Positions 31,729 to 46,100 of a stretch of DNA of 64,000 bases are shown one piece after another (within the stretch, counting starts at the first letter, position 1; every line of letters starts with the position of its first letter). The position numbers were made by a program, and so were the translations under genes. The notes beneath the pieces were generated by a model. It was not told the DNA's origin and did not search any database. It worked only from the letters and a program-made list of their open reading frames with translations. This DNA comes from Pectinophora gossypiella (taxonomy: Eukaryota; Arthropoda; Insecta; Lepidoptera; Gelechiidae), in the NCBI RefSeq assembly GCF_024362695.1, contig NC_065424.1:8000786-8064785 (forward strand), read 5' to 3'.

Positions 31729-34700
31729 TATGATGTTATGAAATATGTTATCTATGTATAGATTATGAATGTTGCTGCTAGAACTGTAGGTTAACATTAT
31801 TTGTAAATAGCGAACGATGAATTTTATTCGTTAATAAAAATAAATAATAATTTTACGGACGCTTTATTAAAGTAGAAATCGCGAGAGAATTCTATAATGT
31901 TTTTTGAAGATTTTGAATGATTTTATACTTTATTTATTTTTTGCGGCTGTTCGTACAGCTTGAATAGATTTTTTTTTTCTAAAATTAATTGTAATACAAA
32001 AAAAATCAGAAGATAGAATTCCATTGTTGTTAGCAAACGACTTATTCTATGTTAATTTAATATAAAAGTTTTTTACAAAAACGTTCCTAAATAACCATGA
32101 CACAGGAAGTATTTGGAATGCCTGATCAGAATTATAAGGCAATATAGATTTTATGATCAATTGAGGTAAAGTATCGCTTTTTTTTTTCAGAAAAATCTAG
32201 TTATGCAATTTGTAACCCCGTCCTGTAGTACAGTCACACATAAAATACTTATAATTCGTAAATTAGGATGAAAAGCGTCCATTTTTATTTTATTTACATA
32301 GAATATCTTTTTTCTATTACGGGTTTCTGGTTGTTTTCAGTTTTACGCAGTATTTTAATCGGTCACACCTTTGTTTTTTAATTCTTAAAATATGGTTTTA
32401 CCTTTTAAAAGTAAAGATAAAAAAATAATAATGTCAGTAATAATGACAATAAATAAACGCGTTTTCGCGAATAAATGCGCTGTAAATGTTCAATTGTTGA
32501 ATAATTCGTTAAACTAGTTTATGTAACAACAAATTCGATTAATGATAATCTTAGATTATGTTAAAAAATACTTGGACATTTGCTTCTCTTTTTTTTGTCA
32601 TCTAAGTTAAGCTTCGTTATTTTTTTTAAATATAGAGTTAGTTTGACATTCCTTTTAAAACTCATTTTGTTCTTTACCTTTTTATAATAAAGTAAATATT
32701 TTTGGGTCGGTGATTTTAAAAATATTATGTTTCGCGATGAAATATTAAAAAAAATGTTTATTAACTATTAGGTAATTAATGAAAAATATATTCTAATTAT
32801 ATAAATCGTGGCTAGTGACAGACTTAATAAGTGGTATAGGGTTGCTAGATCATTGTAGAATTTAAAAAAAATAGTACAACAGAGTTTATTCTAACATTTT
32901 TGTTTTTAGTTTTAACTCATTTCATTGTTATAACTATTCTTTGTACTGTTTTTAAGTAAGTATTCAATTGTACTTAAATTTTATTTATATTCACGCAAAG
33001 TCTCTCCTATATTTTGTATGAGTTTTAATTTTTAAATTATTTTATTTGATTGTGAAATAGATAAAATTAATTGTGGTGATTTTTAATGTGTTTTTCAATT
33101 ATTTTTTGTTTTGGATACCTGTGTTTGTCAAACAAAATGTATTATAAGTGCCTTTGCCAAATTTTCTTTTTTTTAAATACCTTCTACTTGCGGTCGCGGA
33201 ATATTGTCATGTACTAAAAGAAGTTACTTTATTCTACTATAAATACATATCTTCACTTTGAATCTGCTTAACAGTCGTGTTGGGTGGCTGACCCTAGCAA
33301 TGCACTTGTGCATTCATACTACTTTTAATTGAATTTTAATTAAAAAAATAATTGAAATGAGAATATTAAGTCTAATAAAATTTGATTCTTTTTAAAATAT
33401 AAAGCTAAAATTTAGATAGGAATTGATTTTACTTATAAAAAAAGTAACTAATTCTATGATGCATCAATATTCGTGGCCGCAAGTTTAATACATTCTATAA
33501 CTCTTAACTCTCGATGTGTAGTTAAAGTGAAATGTAACGACAATGTCAAATTAGAAAAAAAATGCGGATTTTCTCTATACGGAACTGCGCTTTAAATACT
33601 ATCTCTTTCGTCATTAATGCTTATTCCGTTGTTACCTCTACGACAAAGCGCACGCTATGTACTTTGACGCGATATAATCGCGGGACTCGGCCAATAGATA
33701 GCCCATGCTATCTGCATAATTAAACGACGTATGTTCAAAACCCACGCAGTTTATGAAGTCGCCGGAGATAGCCTAAACCATACAGGAATCCCTGATACCA
33801 AATCGAGTCGCATATACTAAAATACATTAACAATATATTAAGAGGCCTTATAACTAAATTTTAACTTATTCAGTAATTTATAATATAATCCACATTTGAA
33901 AAAAATATATAGGGCCAAGTATAAATCAAAATCAATATTCCTTTGATGGCCTGGTATTGTATTTTTTTCAATCCGTAAGGCTGGTTCGACTATTGAAACA
34001 CATTTGATTGTTATAACAGATGTATGGCACGAACGCTTTTCGATAGCAGATTCCACCGTTCGCGCCTTAATCGGGATACCGCATGAAAAAGCGTATATTG
34101 TTACTCGTAACTGTTCTTTGCCAAACATGGATACAGTTAGTATTTCTACATTTCAAAAATTGTGTATGCGACTGTACCATATCTGTCTTTAAGAGAATCT
34201 GTTCTTATGAGAAAAATATATATTATTTCTCTTGTGATTTTGTGGGTATAGAAATCGCAGTTCCGTATACTGTTTTAAATAACTTATAAGAAATTGCGGT
34301 GCGGTTAACATAAGACAAAAACCTCAAACAAAATCAATATAAGTGAGCCCGTCTGATTAAATATCTTCAAGAAACTTTTTGATTAGTTTATATATCTATA
34401 GCTACCCTCAAAAAATGCTATGAAAATACCTAACCTAACAATCGAAATAAATGAAAACCAAATATTGCAATTTGTGCTAAAGCGCTTCCAGTGAATTTTT
34501 ACCTCTGCTTTACTCCCGTTTTTAATAAAAAAATACCTGTCAAAATGATAAAAAAAAACTGCACCGCAAAATCAAAATGGTGGATCATGTGCTGCGATTA
34601 TAACCGTCTTATCAATAGAAAATAAACATGCGGTCAACGTTTGTGTAAGTTTACGTAGTACCCACTTTAGTTACTCCATGGTATTTGACAACCAAGCAAA

Positions 34701-37700
34701 GTTCAATCGAATTATTTGATAATCGGAATCAATTTTGCTTGGCTGACAAATTACGCTTGTTTATTTGTTATTGGTAAGGCGGTTTACACATTTCAGAATT
34801 TCGTTTATAAATAACACATGATAAATAAAGAAAATAAGTTTTCGCATATGGTCCACTTCCTACATAAAATGCCATGTTAATATAAAATGTTCATTAACTA
34901 GAACATTCTGTGTTAACTGGCTAATGTAATAACGTAGCCTAAAATTTATTTCTATACTTACTTGGATGCCATTTTTAATAAGTTATGTCTCTAGATTATA
35001 TAAAAACTGTTTTACAAAAAATGTAATACATTATTAATAAAAATTAGAAATTGTTCAGCTTCGGTTGGTGAAAACTTTTTTCGGCCTATTAGATTTTTAT
35101 ATGAATAATTGATTAAAATATTTGTCATTTAAAGAAAACAAATGTTGCCAATATATTATTTGACTGGGTTAAAAATAAATTATAAAATATTAATCTAGAT
35201 ATGAACAATGAATACGACGTCATAAAGTAACTCATTTGAAAAGGTTGTTAAGTAGCCCACTTGAATAGTATTTGTATTTTACATGTTCATGTTCTTTCCA
35301 TTTCCGTCATCCCACAGCGTTTCAATCTCGTGTGATTATTGTTAAACACGTCATACATCCGTCTCGAATGTTTATACTAATCTTCAAAAACTTTCAACAT
35401 TTATCCATCTCAGGATTTCGATACAAATGTGTCTGCAAGTTGTCTTCTGGTAACTTACGACTTTGCCCACCTTCATAGGGATTACGGGCGTGAGCCGTCT
35501 GTCTGATATAAGTGGCATCCGAGTTAATGTATAGTATTGTATAAAGCTTGGATATACGTAACTATAAGCTAACGCGACAGCAAGTCAACATGCTACATTT
35601 TGTTATGTGATTTTGTTCTAGCTATTGATGAAAAATTATTAAAAAGAAAATTCGATTATTTCCTTGTTTTATTACTCACTTATTCCTATTCAGTTTGTCA
35701 GCAAAATCAGAGCGCGACAGATTTATGCTTAACCTTTGTGCAAAACTTTGTATTTTTTCTTTGTGTAGAAACTGCAAAATAGAAAATATGACTAAAACCT
35801 CGACAGTGCAGGGGTACTGTGCCACCATTTCGGAAAGTTATTTTACAGGTTTTACAGTTTCCCGCCATTTAAATATTAGTCAAAAAATTTATACAGACAA
35901 CGTAACATGCGTGTAATGGAATGTAGAATTCTGCTTTCGACCAGAAATTAAAAACCGTAAACTACCGGGTTTTTGCAGTTTTTATTAGTTATCTTTTCTG
36001 TACTTTATTTTCGTAAATTATTATCCAAAAACTTTTAATATTATTCTATTTCATCATCTATTCAAAAATTAAGCGAAAATATTGAATATAAACAAAGTTT
36101 TGTAAATGGAAATTAAGTGAAATGACAAGTTCATTTTTAATTTGTTTGATGCTTTAATTTCCGAACGAGAACATTTTCGAATGATTTGGCAGAAAAAAGC
36201 TACAATCGCTTTCTTTTATCGCTAAATAGACAATAATTCTCAATTTACTCGTTGAATATTGTTAAGATCAACGATTTTAATATTGCCCGTATGTAGGACA
36301 GCGATAAACGTAACAAGAGTTTGAAGAAATACGATTATCGAAACGGTAAGTGATTTCAAAGTTAGCGCTCGACCACCGCGTTTTTGTGTATCTTTATCTT
36401 GTTTATTTTGAAAAATTGACATGTTTAGTGTTATATAAGTGATCATGATAATATTAAGGACATTTAGCGCATGTATAACTGTATTAAAACCGCCAACGTT
36501 CGTCAGAGGTAACATATTTTTAGCACACGTAAAATGATCTTAAGGCTAATTCATATTAGTTATATTAAAATTACTACTGCACAAGTTACTAGGTTATCTA
36601 ACTGTTAAAACCAAGTTGCGTTCAATGCTCTAATACAAATATGATAATAATAATGTATCTATAATGAACCATATGTTCTGCATAGACACTATTATCAGAA
36701 ATGTTTGAGTCTTAAGTTCATAATTGTGATCTATGAAATAATCTCTAAAAATAACTTACAGATTCAGTAAAGTACAAATATAAAAGAAAATAGTTACAAA
36801 AGAGGTTTAACTGACTATAAGTAGGTATAGTTTTGTAGAGTTTTGAATTTAAGGGTTAGATTTACATATCCCCCAAATCTACAACAAGGATGTAAGGCCT
36901 AAAATCATTTATGTCTCACACTATTGTGTCTGGAAATTGATGCCCTAGGTTTCTATTCTCAAACTGTGTTACTGCTATCAGTGGTATGATAATACAAAAA
37001 ATAATAATGTAATTACAAAGCAAATCTGCAATAGTTACCTGATAAAAATATTTAAGTGGAGTGCACATATTTATTAAGATAAAGAAATATTTTACAAAAT
37101 ATTAAATGCACACCATAAAAACCATCTTGGGTTTGTCTTGGCATGCCATCACTTCATAAAAAATAGTACGATTTATCTAAGCGCATGTTCGCAACCCTGC
37201 AACTCACGTCAACACGACAACAGCGTGACAAGTTGCCGGCAACAAATTGCCAGATGTGACCAACAGAAGGCCAATACTCATAATCATTAGGTACTTACAA
37301 TTTCATTCAGCCGGTTACCATGTAATCAGATAAGGTTGGACTCAAAGCTAATGATATAATAAACATTCCATAAAAGTCACACTCTGTTGGAAACAATATT
37401 CAATTAGCGTCATTGCATTAGCAGAAAAGAAGGTATTGTAGTTGGAAGAATGTGTAATTACTCCTATTATCAAAGCGAGGCGTAGTTGGAATTAGTGTTG
37501 TGAAGTGTACAGGTTTGGAAGTCCCGCTTTTCAAGTGTTCTAAGTCTACTTCTGATTCTTTGTGATTCGTCACTGTGAGAGTCTGCAAGTTGCATGCCAG
37601 CTCCTTGCATGTGCCGGCTACTTTCCCTGTATACAACATTTGCAACCTAACCTGTAAACAGTACATTCAAAAATTGCGCAGTCTACTTACATGCTAAGTA

Positions 37701-38082
37701 CAGGCATGCCAGTTAACATAATACACTTGAAAGTAGCTAGCATATGCTAGGCTCATTGCAAGTGTATTCCCATCTTGGTGTCATGTCTTACAATCCTGGG
37801 TCCTGCTTTTTTTTTTAACTCATCAGACTTAGCAACATCACTAGTCACAATAGTTAATTATTTGATGAAAAGGAGGTAACCATTTGCTCATCAAAAACTA
37901 AGTATTAGGTAAGTTGGCAGCTAGTCGAGACAACCTAGTCGTGTTGCATGTATTTTCATGCAATTTATTGTCTGTGCAACTCATGTTCACTTTTGAACAC
38001 AATGTCGCCTGGTGGTAAGTGATAAAGTGGCCTGTTTATGCTCTAACACTGACAGTCAGCCATTATTATTGAATAAATTCAA

Positions 38083-38205
38083 ATTCAAAAATATCTTTAT
38101 TCAGTAGTTAACATAGTTACACTTTGAATCGTCAATTTTTACATAACAAACGTCTCATCCGCCTAAAACTACTGCAGCTTCTCACAACCTGTATAGCCGA
38201 TAATA
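38083..38205 (-). mobile_element. LINE 3' end, minus orientation
   Basis: Contains caaaaatatctttattcagt and gcttctcacaacctgtatag as in the copy at 7905-8080. Confidence 0.65.
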
Positions 38206-39204
38206 TAATAATAGGAACCACAAGTTATCAGAAGACACTTAGCCAGTATTAGTGTTCAAGTTCTTTTTTACTCCTTTTAATGCAATCTATCAGCAAGGAT
38301 ACTCAGTAATATTTATGATTCTCCACATTATCAGACCTGCAAGTTCCATCCTAAATGGGTACTAGATTTAGTCTTGTGGGGCTTTCCTCTTCAATCAAAA
38401 GTGTTTGGGTTTCTCATTAGCTCCATTGTCATTTCGTTTGAGTGGTTTTAAAGTTTGAAGACGATAGAGTATACCTATAGAATAGAATAGAAATTGTTTA
38501 TTATAAAAGGACACCACACACAAAATCGAGACAATTTTGCGACGAAAAATTCCACTTGACATCAACTCAGAATCATGGTCTGATTTATCCCCCTCAGTAT
38601 GTGTTACGGTGCCACTAACACCTTGTATAGTCTTAATGTGTATAGTACCATAGCACATTAACTTTTTTGACAAACATGTTAATGCGACAGAGTTCTAGTA
38701 CAGAACATTGCTCATGAGTTCATGACTGTACATAATAATTTTAATGACACATATAAAGTCATATTACAAAAAAAAAACGAATATAAAATGAATATTCTGA
38801 CAATACAATACAAAATTGTTTATCGCACATAAAACTGAAGAAACATATTCACAATGACTTTAGTGATATTGTTATGTGAAAGATAAGTGTATAGCCAGTT
38901 ATCAGTCAGTGTAAATAGCGAGACTACTGCAGCAGTTTCGATTTGTCACAGGTTTTATTTATACTTATTTAACTTTATGACATCATGACATAACATAGCG
39001 CTACGCGTGTATCTCCGAAGGTGTAGATTGAGGTGTATAGTCCATACACCCACTCGTCAGCTATGTTTTTGTTCCATGTAATAGGGGGCAGAAAGCAGTG
39101 GATGATTGCACAGGACTGGAAAGGATGGCGTGAAAGAAAGGAGGCTAATATCCAGCAGTGGAAGGTTATTCGCTAAGTAGAATAAGGAGGGCCTATTGCC
39201 ATTT

Positions 39205-39512
39205 GCTTATTTTTCCCAAGAGCTCGGTGGCGCAGCGGTAAACGCGCTCGGTCTGCGATTGTTGACGTAAAGCAACTTTCGCAGAGGCCGGTCATAGGAT
39301 GGGTGACCACAAAAAAAAAAAGATTTCATCTCGAGCTCCTCCGTGCTTCGGAAGGCACGTTAAGCCGTTGGTCCCGGCTGCATTAGCAGTCGTTAATAAC
39401 CACCAATCCGCACTGGGCCCGCGTGGTGGTTTAAGGCCCGATCTCCCTATCCATCCATAGGGAAGGCCCGTGCCCCAGCAGTGGGGACGTTTATGGGCTG
39501 ATGATGATGATG
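39205..39512 (+). mobile_element. tRNA-derived SINE, family 1
   Basis: A-box-like ggtggcgcagcggtaaacgc and a downstream B-box-like region (gccggtcataggatgggtga) form a tRNA-like head, followed by a shared body and a (TGA)n tail at 39499-39512. ATTGCCATTT at 39195-39204 and 39513-39522 is a probable target-site duplication. Second copy at 57493-57779. Confidence 0.85.
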
Positions 39513-39982
39513 ATTGCCATTTACTGGGCACAATCTGGGCAGTATCTTCAGACTGCATCCGATTCGAGTCGGAGAATGACGGACAGAAGAAAATTAAACT
39601 ACAAACACAAATACACTTTATTGCACCAAAATAAAAAGAAATAATTACAAAAAGACTCTTAACTAGGTACATGGCAATTGGCGGCATTATCACTTAAAAC
39701 GATTTCTTCCAGACAACCATAAGGTGAGGAAATGTGTAAAAATTGAAATTGATAGATTGCGAATCGAAATTGAGATTGAAAGATTTGCAAATTCTTGCAA
39801 ATAAATATATAACATACATACAAATATATATATACCTACCTAACCTTTATACCTATTATGCCATACAAACAAACTACCATACAAATTGTTCTGTAGACAT
39901 TTCGGATCCATCTTTTGACTCGGATCGGATAAGAAAGGGAACAGTGCTAAAATGCCCTAATAATTTTCATGTTATGTTTCAG

Positions 39983-39990
39983 TTCGCGCA
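39983..39990 (+). other. 5' UTR and splice acceptor of the NPEPL1 start exon
   Basis: The acceptor gttatgtttcag ends at 39982, eight bases before the ATG, so at least one non-coding exon and the promoter lie upstream and were not located. Confidence 0.6.
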
Positions 39991-40146
39991 ATGTCGAACG
40001 GCGCGGTAAGCGTGAAGTTCCGATGGGGGTTGACACCGAGTGACCCGGAACGACAGCCCACACTGTTCGTGGGCCAAGGGCCGCATTTGTCAGCGTTGAG
40101 TTGGGCTGATGTGAAATGCAAGCTGGAGTCTAAGGTTACTGAAGAG
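39991..40146 (+). CDS. NPEPL1: NPEPL1 coding exon 1
   Basis: Encodes residues 1-52, MSNGAVSVKFRWGLTPSDPE to ...KCKLESKVTEE. First ATG after the acceptor; the VTEE end matches the vertebrate protein. Phase 0 out. Confidence 0.92.
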
Positions 40147-43100
40147 GTAAGTAGTTTAGTGGTTAATGCATAGGCCCTAGATGTAGAGGTTCGATTTCTG
40201 ATGGGGATATTTTCGAAGCATAAAAAGGTAAAGGCATAAAAATAATCGAACGCATAAATTTTAGCCAGAATTTTTTTTCACAATATTTTACATTGGCCAA
40301 TAACCCGACATAATTTAGTTGACAGTGCAGTCATGAGCAATATCATATACCCACTTTAGAACCCTGTCGCACTATTATATTTGACATTTAATGAGACTCA
40401 CGGTTTCATTTGTCAAAAAAAAAATAATGTGACATGGTTTCAAAATGTATATAAGTATATTAGTACTCGTGACCGTACAAGTCAAACGGGTTGCATATCA
40501 ACGAGGTGTATTTGTATCTGCATTGAAAATAGTATAGCTTAGAGTAAAAAAAATGAGTTTAAAAACTAAAACCTGACTGCGGAAAAGTCACGCTCTAAAA
40601 AGTATGAAACAAGAAAATACGTATGTCTCTTTGAAATACTTCCGAATGTGACTGATATATGCCAAGTTAGCCGTGGTAAGCAAACTCTTGGGATAAATTA
40701 GCATATTTTTATTTTTATTATTATCGGGTTTTATTTATTAAGATAACATGCTTCCGATACGCGTTTTATGCAAGATTTGGAGAAGAAATCTAAGAACATG
40801 TCTGAGCTATCATGTTATCATAAACTGCCTATATACGTCCCACTGCTGGGCACAGGCCTCCCCTCAATCAACCGGAGGGGGGTATGGAGCATACTCCACC
40901 ACGCTGCTCCACTGCGGGTTGGTGGAGGTGTTTTTACGGCTAATAGCCGGGACCAACGGCTTAACGTGCCCTCCGAAGCACGGAATCATCTTACTTTTTC
41001 GGACAATCAGGTAATTCAAGCCTGAAAAGTCCTTACCAAACAAAGGACAGTCTCACAAAGTGATTTCGACCATGTCCCCATCGGGAATCGAACCCGGACC
41101 TCCAGATCGTGAGCCTAACGCTCTAACCACTAGACCACGGAGGCTGTTGTATCATGTTATCAGTTCAACGTAATTATCGGGCAATTACAAGAAATCCCGC
41201 AAGTAAATGCTAGAAATATATACATATTTGAAGTGTGCAAATTAAGCCCTTTCATATGATACCAAAACACTACCCTCTTTTTGTCCTCTATGTCCTCTAG
41301 AGGGCGCCACATTGATTTTAGCGGGACATCACATAGCCTGTAACCACCGGACAATCAAGACGCTTCTAGTGACACTTCATTTGTTAAATTCTGACGCGTG
41401 GTTTAGAAGTTAGATTGAAACAGACGTGCATACATACAGTCATGAGCAATATAATGTACCCACTTTAGGACTCTGTCGCACTAACACATTTGACATTTAG
41501 TGAGACTTACAGTTGAATTTGTCAAAAATGTTAATGTGACATGGTACCAAAGTGTATGTACATATTAATGCTCGTGACCGTACATAGCGGTCGAACATGT
41601 AACCCTCCTTAATTAAAACACATAATAACGGGTTCTTACCGCGTTTAAATGGGGATATGAGACTCCCGATATTTCGACACTGTTGCAAGTGCCATGATCA
41701 CGGGATGACTGATGAGATTGGACCCCGATTGAACCCGTTATTATGTGTTTTAATTATGATAATAACCGCGTAAACTTAAAACAATGTATGTAACCCTCCT
41801 TGTTGGTTGGGCGCAGTCGCGTAGTTAGGTGTATGCAAGAAGCAGGGCGATTATGTAGCCCCCACTAACACCCCACATAACAACTTCCGTGGTCTAGTAG
41901 TTAGAGCATTAGGCTCACGATCTGGAGGTCCGGGTTCGATTCCCGATGGGGACATTGTCGGAATCACTTTGTGAGACTGTCTTTTGTTTGGTAAAAAGTA
42001 AGATGATTCCGTGCTTCGGAGGGCACGTTAAGCCGTTGGTCCCGGCTATTAGCCGTAAAAACACCTCCACCAACCCGTATTGGAGCAGCGTGGTGGAGTA
42101 TGCTCCATACCCCCTCCGGTCGATTGAGGGGAGGCCTGTGCCCAGCAGTGGGACATATGTAGGCAATGTATGTAATGCAGCCCCCGCTTGCCGGCAGTGC
42201 TGGTCCCGCGGCGTCCGCTGCAGCGCGGCGGGGGCGGGCGAGGCGGTGGAGCTGTGGCCGCGCGGCGCCGCGCTGGCCGCGCTGCCCCCGCGGCGCTCGC
42301 GCCACGCCGCGCCGGCGCGGCCGCACGCGCTCGCCAAGCTCGTGCGCAGCTACCCCGCCAACACTGACTTTATTGTTGTGAGTATGGATCTATCATGTCT
42401 TAATGTATGTTCCCCTGACACGTACAAAATCTCGTTCTAACACAAGGCACGGTTCATCATCATCATTTAAATTTTAATTATATTATTTAATTATTGTCAA
42501 ATTCAATTTTAAATTCGTATGCCAATTCTTGGCTGAATGTGCTGAGACCGATGACAACACTGTAATATCTTGTAACACGCAACATTCACGAATAAATATA
42601 TTTGTATTTGTATCATTTTACGTAAATAATAAGCCGCCAAGAAAAGAAGAGTATCTATTACATTTTTGGGGCGTTGTGGCACTCCCTCAATGTCGGAGTG
42701 TCACAACATATTGCTGAGCTGACGTCCCTTTTTAGAAATAAGGTTTAATTACTATGTTCACTTCTACTGTGTATCAATACCTACATATCGACGGGGAAGA
42801 ATCAAATACTCCTATATACAGGGTGTTAGTGACATCGTAACGAATACTCAGAGGGATGATTCAGACCATGATTCTGAGTTAATATCAAGTGGAATTTTCC
42901 GTCGCAAAATTCATGTTTTTATTCACTTGATATTAACTCAGAAGAATCAGCTGAATCATCCCTCTCAGTATTCGTTACGATGACACTTACACCCCGTACA
43001 AGTACATATGGTAGCCATACAAGTAGGTATGGGTGTTAGTGACACTGTAACGAATACTGAGGGGGATGGTTCAGACCATGATTCTGAGTTGATATCAAGT

Positions 43101-46100
43101 GGAATTTCGTGTCAAAAAATTCATGAAAATTTTACTTTTCTTTTTAATTATTTTCCAATCCATACTTTTGCGACGGAAATTTCTACTTGATATCAACTCA
43201 GAATCATGGCCTGAACCACCCCTCAAAGTTTTCGTTACGATGTCACTAACACCCTGTATATTATTTATATTCCGTGTTATTCATAATAGTTTGTTGTCCC
43301 AAATAATAACAGTAATAAAAAAAAAGTGTTAATCTGATTGGTTATGATACCACAGCTGGTGTGCCGCAAATGCGACGTGCTAGCGAGCGGCGTGGCCATC
43401 GCGCGCTCGTTCCCGCTGTACTCGGCGCGCTCGGGCACCAGCCCGCTGGGGGCCGGCCCGCCGCCGCCCGCCGCCAGGACCGTCACCGTCGAGATACTGC
43501 TGGTCAACGAGGACCAGGCCGGTGAGTGCGTGTTATAAAATACAGATCTTTGTGTGTGTGCGAGTGCATGTCAAATTTCAAGCATCTAACTTATGCAGTT
43601 TAGATTTTTTTGATACAACATTTTTTTCCCGCTAACTCCCATTTTTCAAAATACAGCCATAACTAAACTTTATATTATTATTTACTAAGGTATGCATGCA
43701 TGCTAGATTGAAAACATCTACTCGTATCTTACGCGGTTTAGATTTTTTCATACAACTGTTTTTTCCTGCTAACTCCCGTTCCCGTGGGAACTTTGCAATA
43801 TCCGGTTGCAACTAAGCTTTAAGTTTACTAAGGTACCTGTACAAAAATATTTTTATTCAGTAGATAACATAGTCATTTTTTACATAATGAAAAACCTCGA
43901 CACAGTGACCTAGACGTTCTTTAAAAAATCTCTACCCACCCATTAGGGATCACGGGCGTGTGTTGATATATGTACGGTCACGAGCCAACGTCATCAACGT
44001 CGACCACTTCATTGAGGTACGGTCACGACTTCACGAGCATTAATTTGTATACACTTTGAAACCATATCACATTAACTTTTTTTTTAAATAAAATGTAAAT
44101 CTCATTAAATGTCACATATTATGAGAGTGCGACAGGGTTCCAAAGTGGGTACATGATATTGCTCATGACTGTATGTATTGACTAAGTTGTCATCAAGCTG
44201 GCTCTCACGAAATGTTACGAAACTGGCCCTCCTGAGCTTCTTCTCAGCATCTAATTGCACAAGTGTCTCCCCAGATGGCGACACGACAGAGGAAGAAGGC
44301 ATTGGCCCCCTGGACCCAGCACTGCTGGACAACAGCCTGTCGGCTGCGGAGCTGGCCACGCTGCAAGACGTGGCCGACAACGTCCGGCTGGCCGCAAGCA
44401 TCGCAGACATGCCCGCCAACGTCATCAACGTCGACCACTTCATTGAGGTACTGTGATGTAGCGTTGCCGGACCATCGATGGTTTGGAAGCTAGTTTAAGT
44501 TTAGTGTAAAATACCTTGTCAATGCACCTTTACCTTTAAAATACCTTTTCAGCACACTTTTACGTTTAAAATACCTTTTCAGCACACCTTTACCTTTATT
44601 TGTGTGTGTGTGTGCGTGTGTATACACTCATTGTTTGTGTATACACACACACGCGCGCACACATAAACACGCACACACTCATTGTTTATTATTAAATTCT
44701 ATATTTTTGTAATTGTTACAGTTAGATTATAATATTAATGTTTCCACAAATATGTACGACGGAACCCTGCCTTCCAAGTCACAAGTTTTCCACTTAGTTT
44801 GGAAGTCAGTGGACCATGCTTCGTACCATGTTCCAGTTAAAAATAAGCTCAATGTACTAAACATTGTTACTGTAACTGTTGACAATAAATTATTTATTTA
44901 TTTATTTAAAATACCTTTTCAGCACACCTTTACCTTTAAATACACAACAGCCTATATACGTCCCACTGCTGGGCACAGGCCTCCCCTCAATCAACCGGAG
45001 GGAGTATGGAGCATACTCCACCACTATTAAATAATGATAATGTACTATTACATAGATATAAGTTTAATTGTAACTAATAATTATAGTAACTCTCATTATC
45101 ATTCTTTTTATTATTATAGACTAAAATGGTGCTAATTCCTGTAAATACCATCTAATTTTATTTTAAATTATATCTGTCATTTTCTTATCCGCCGAAAAGG
45201 AAAGGGACGGGTAATCGACAAGCATAAAATTTATGGAACACACGTCAGTTATAAGCACAAATCTAAAACAACCGTCTAAAATTTTTACATTGGCCAATAA
45301 CCCGACAGAATTAAGTTGACAGCACACGTCAAACGGTTTGCATATCAGCGAGATACCTTTTTGATTCGCCCGGGTTATTCATTCATTTACTCATTCTTCC
45401 TAAAATTAAGAGCTGTCAATCATCCGTTCCTTTCATTTTCGGTGGATAAGAAAAAGACAGGTATAACTTAAAGTAAAATTAGGAGGTGTCTGCAGGAATC
45501 GGGGCCAGTGTATGTCTAAATGAATAAATAAAATAAAACTTATGAATGTCTTATGCAGGCGGCCTGCAAAATAGCGAAAGAGCTGGACATCCCCGCGCCG
45601 ACAATAATCCGGGGCGAGGAACTGCGAGAACGAGGCATGGGGGGCATCTACGGGGTGGGCAGGGCCGCGGCGTCCCCGCCGGCGCTCGTGGCACTGTCCT
45701 ACAAGGCGCCCGGGGCCAGCGAGAACGTGGCCTGGGTCGGCAAGGGTATCGTCTACGACACAGGCGGGCTCAGCATCAAGAGCAGGGTGAGACACTTTTT
45801 TTCTCCAATGTCACCAGTGAGAAGACGACCTCCGTGGTTGAGCGTTCGGCTCACGATCCGGAGGTCCCGGCTTCGAATCCCGGTGGGGACATATCACAAA
45901 AATCACTTTGTGATCCCTGGTTTGGTTAGGACATTACAGGCTGATCACCTGATTGTCCAAAAAGTAAGTTCCATAATGTATTTAATTAATGTACTTACCA
46001 ATGACATGTCGCTTACGTTACCAATAAAGATTTGTATTTGTAAGATGATCCGTGCTTCGGAAGGCACGTTAAGCCGTTGGTCCCGGTTACTACTTATTGA

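Larger units (their letters stand above)
27600..39204. other. gene-poor AT-rich interval
   Basis: Apart from the repeats listed separately (28000-28140, 29050-29652, 30384-30500, 31587-31728, 38083-38205 and fragments) I see no coding exon. Open frames here are under 110 codons, AT-rich, without domain matches. It may hold distal 3' UTR of ORP and non-coding 5' exons or the promoter of NPEPL1. 28360-28600 and 56700-56880 share a GC-richer dispersed repeat. Confidence 0.6.

Noticed and set aside
33838..34289. short frames on both strands around 34 kb
   Set aside because: Under 100 codons, AT-rich, overlapping each other antisense, with inverted-repeat words at 33575 and 34250 suggesting an old element rather than a gene.
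36240..36515. 91-codon minus-strand frame with hydrophobic stretches
   Set aside because: Composition follows the AT-rich background; no start context, splice partner or family resemblance.
39292..39693. 133-codon minus-strand frame
   Set aside because: Antisense of the family 1 SINE and flanking AT-rich DNA.
41886..41957. tRNA gene
   Set aside because: The A and B boxes are those of a repeated SINE head with the same body and target duplications in other copies; the cloverleaf stems do not pair properly.
41915..42337. 140- and 120-codon minus-strand frames
   Set aside because: Antisense shadows of GC-rich exon 2 and the SINE.
41946..42440. 164-codon plus-strand frame
   Set aside because: A SINE read through into NPEPL1 exon 2 and past its donor; the exon is real, the fused frame is not.
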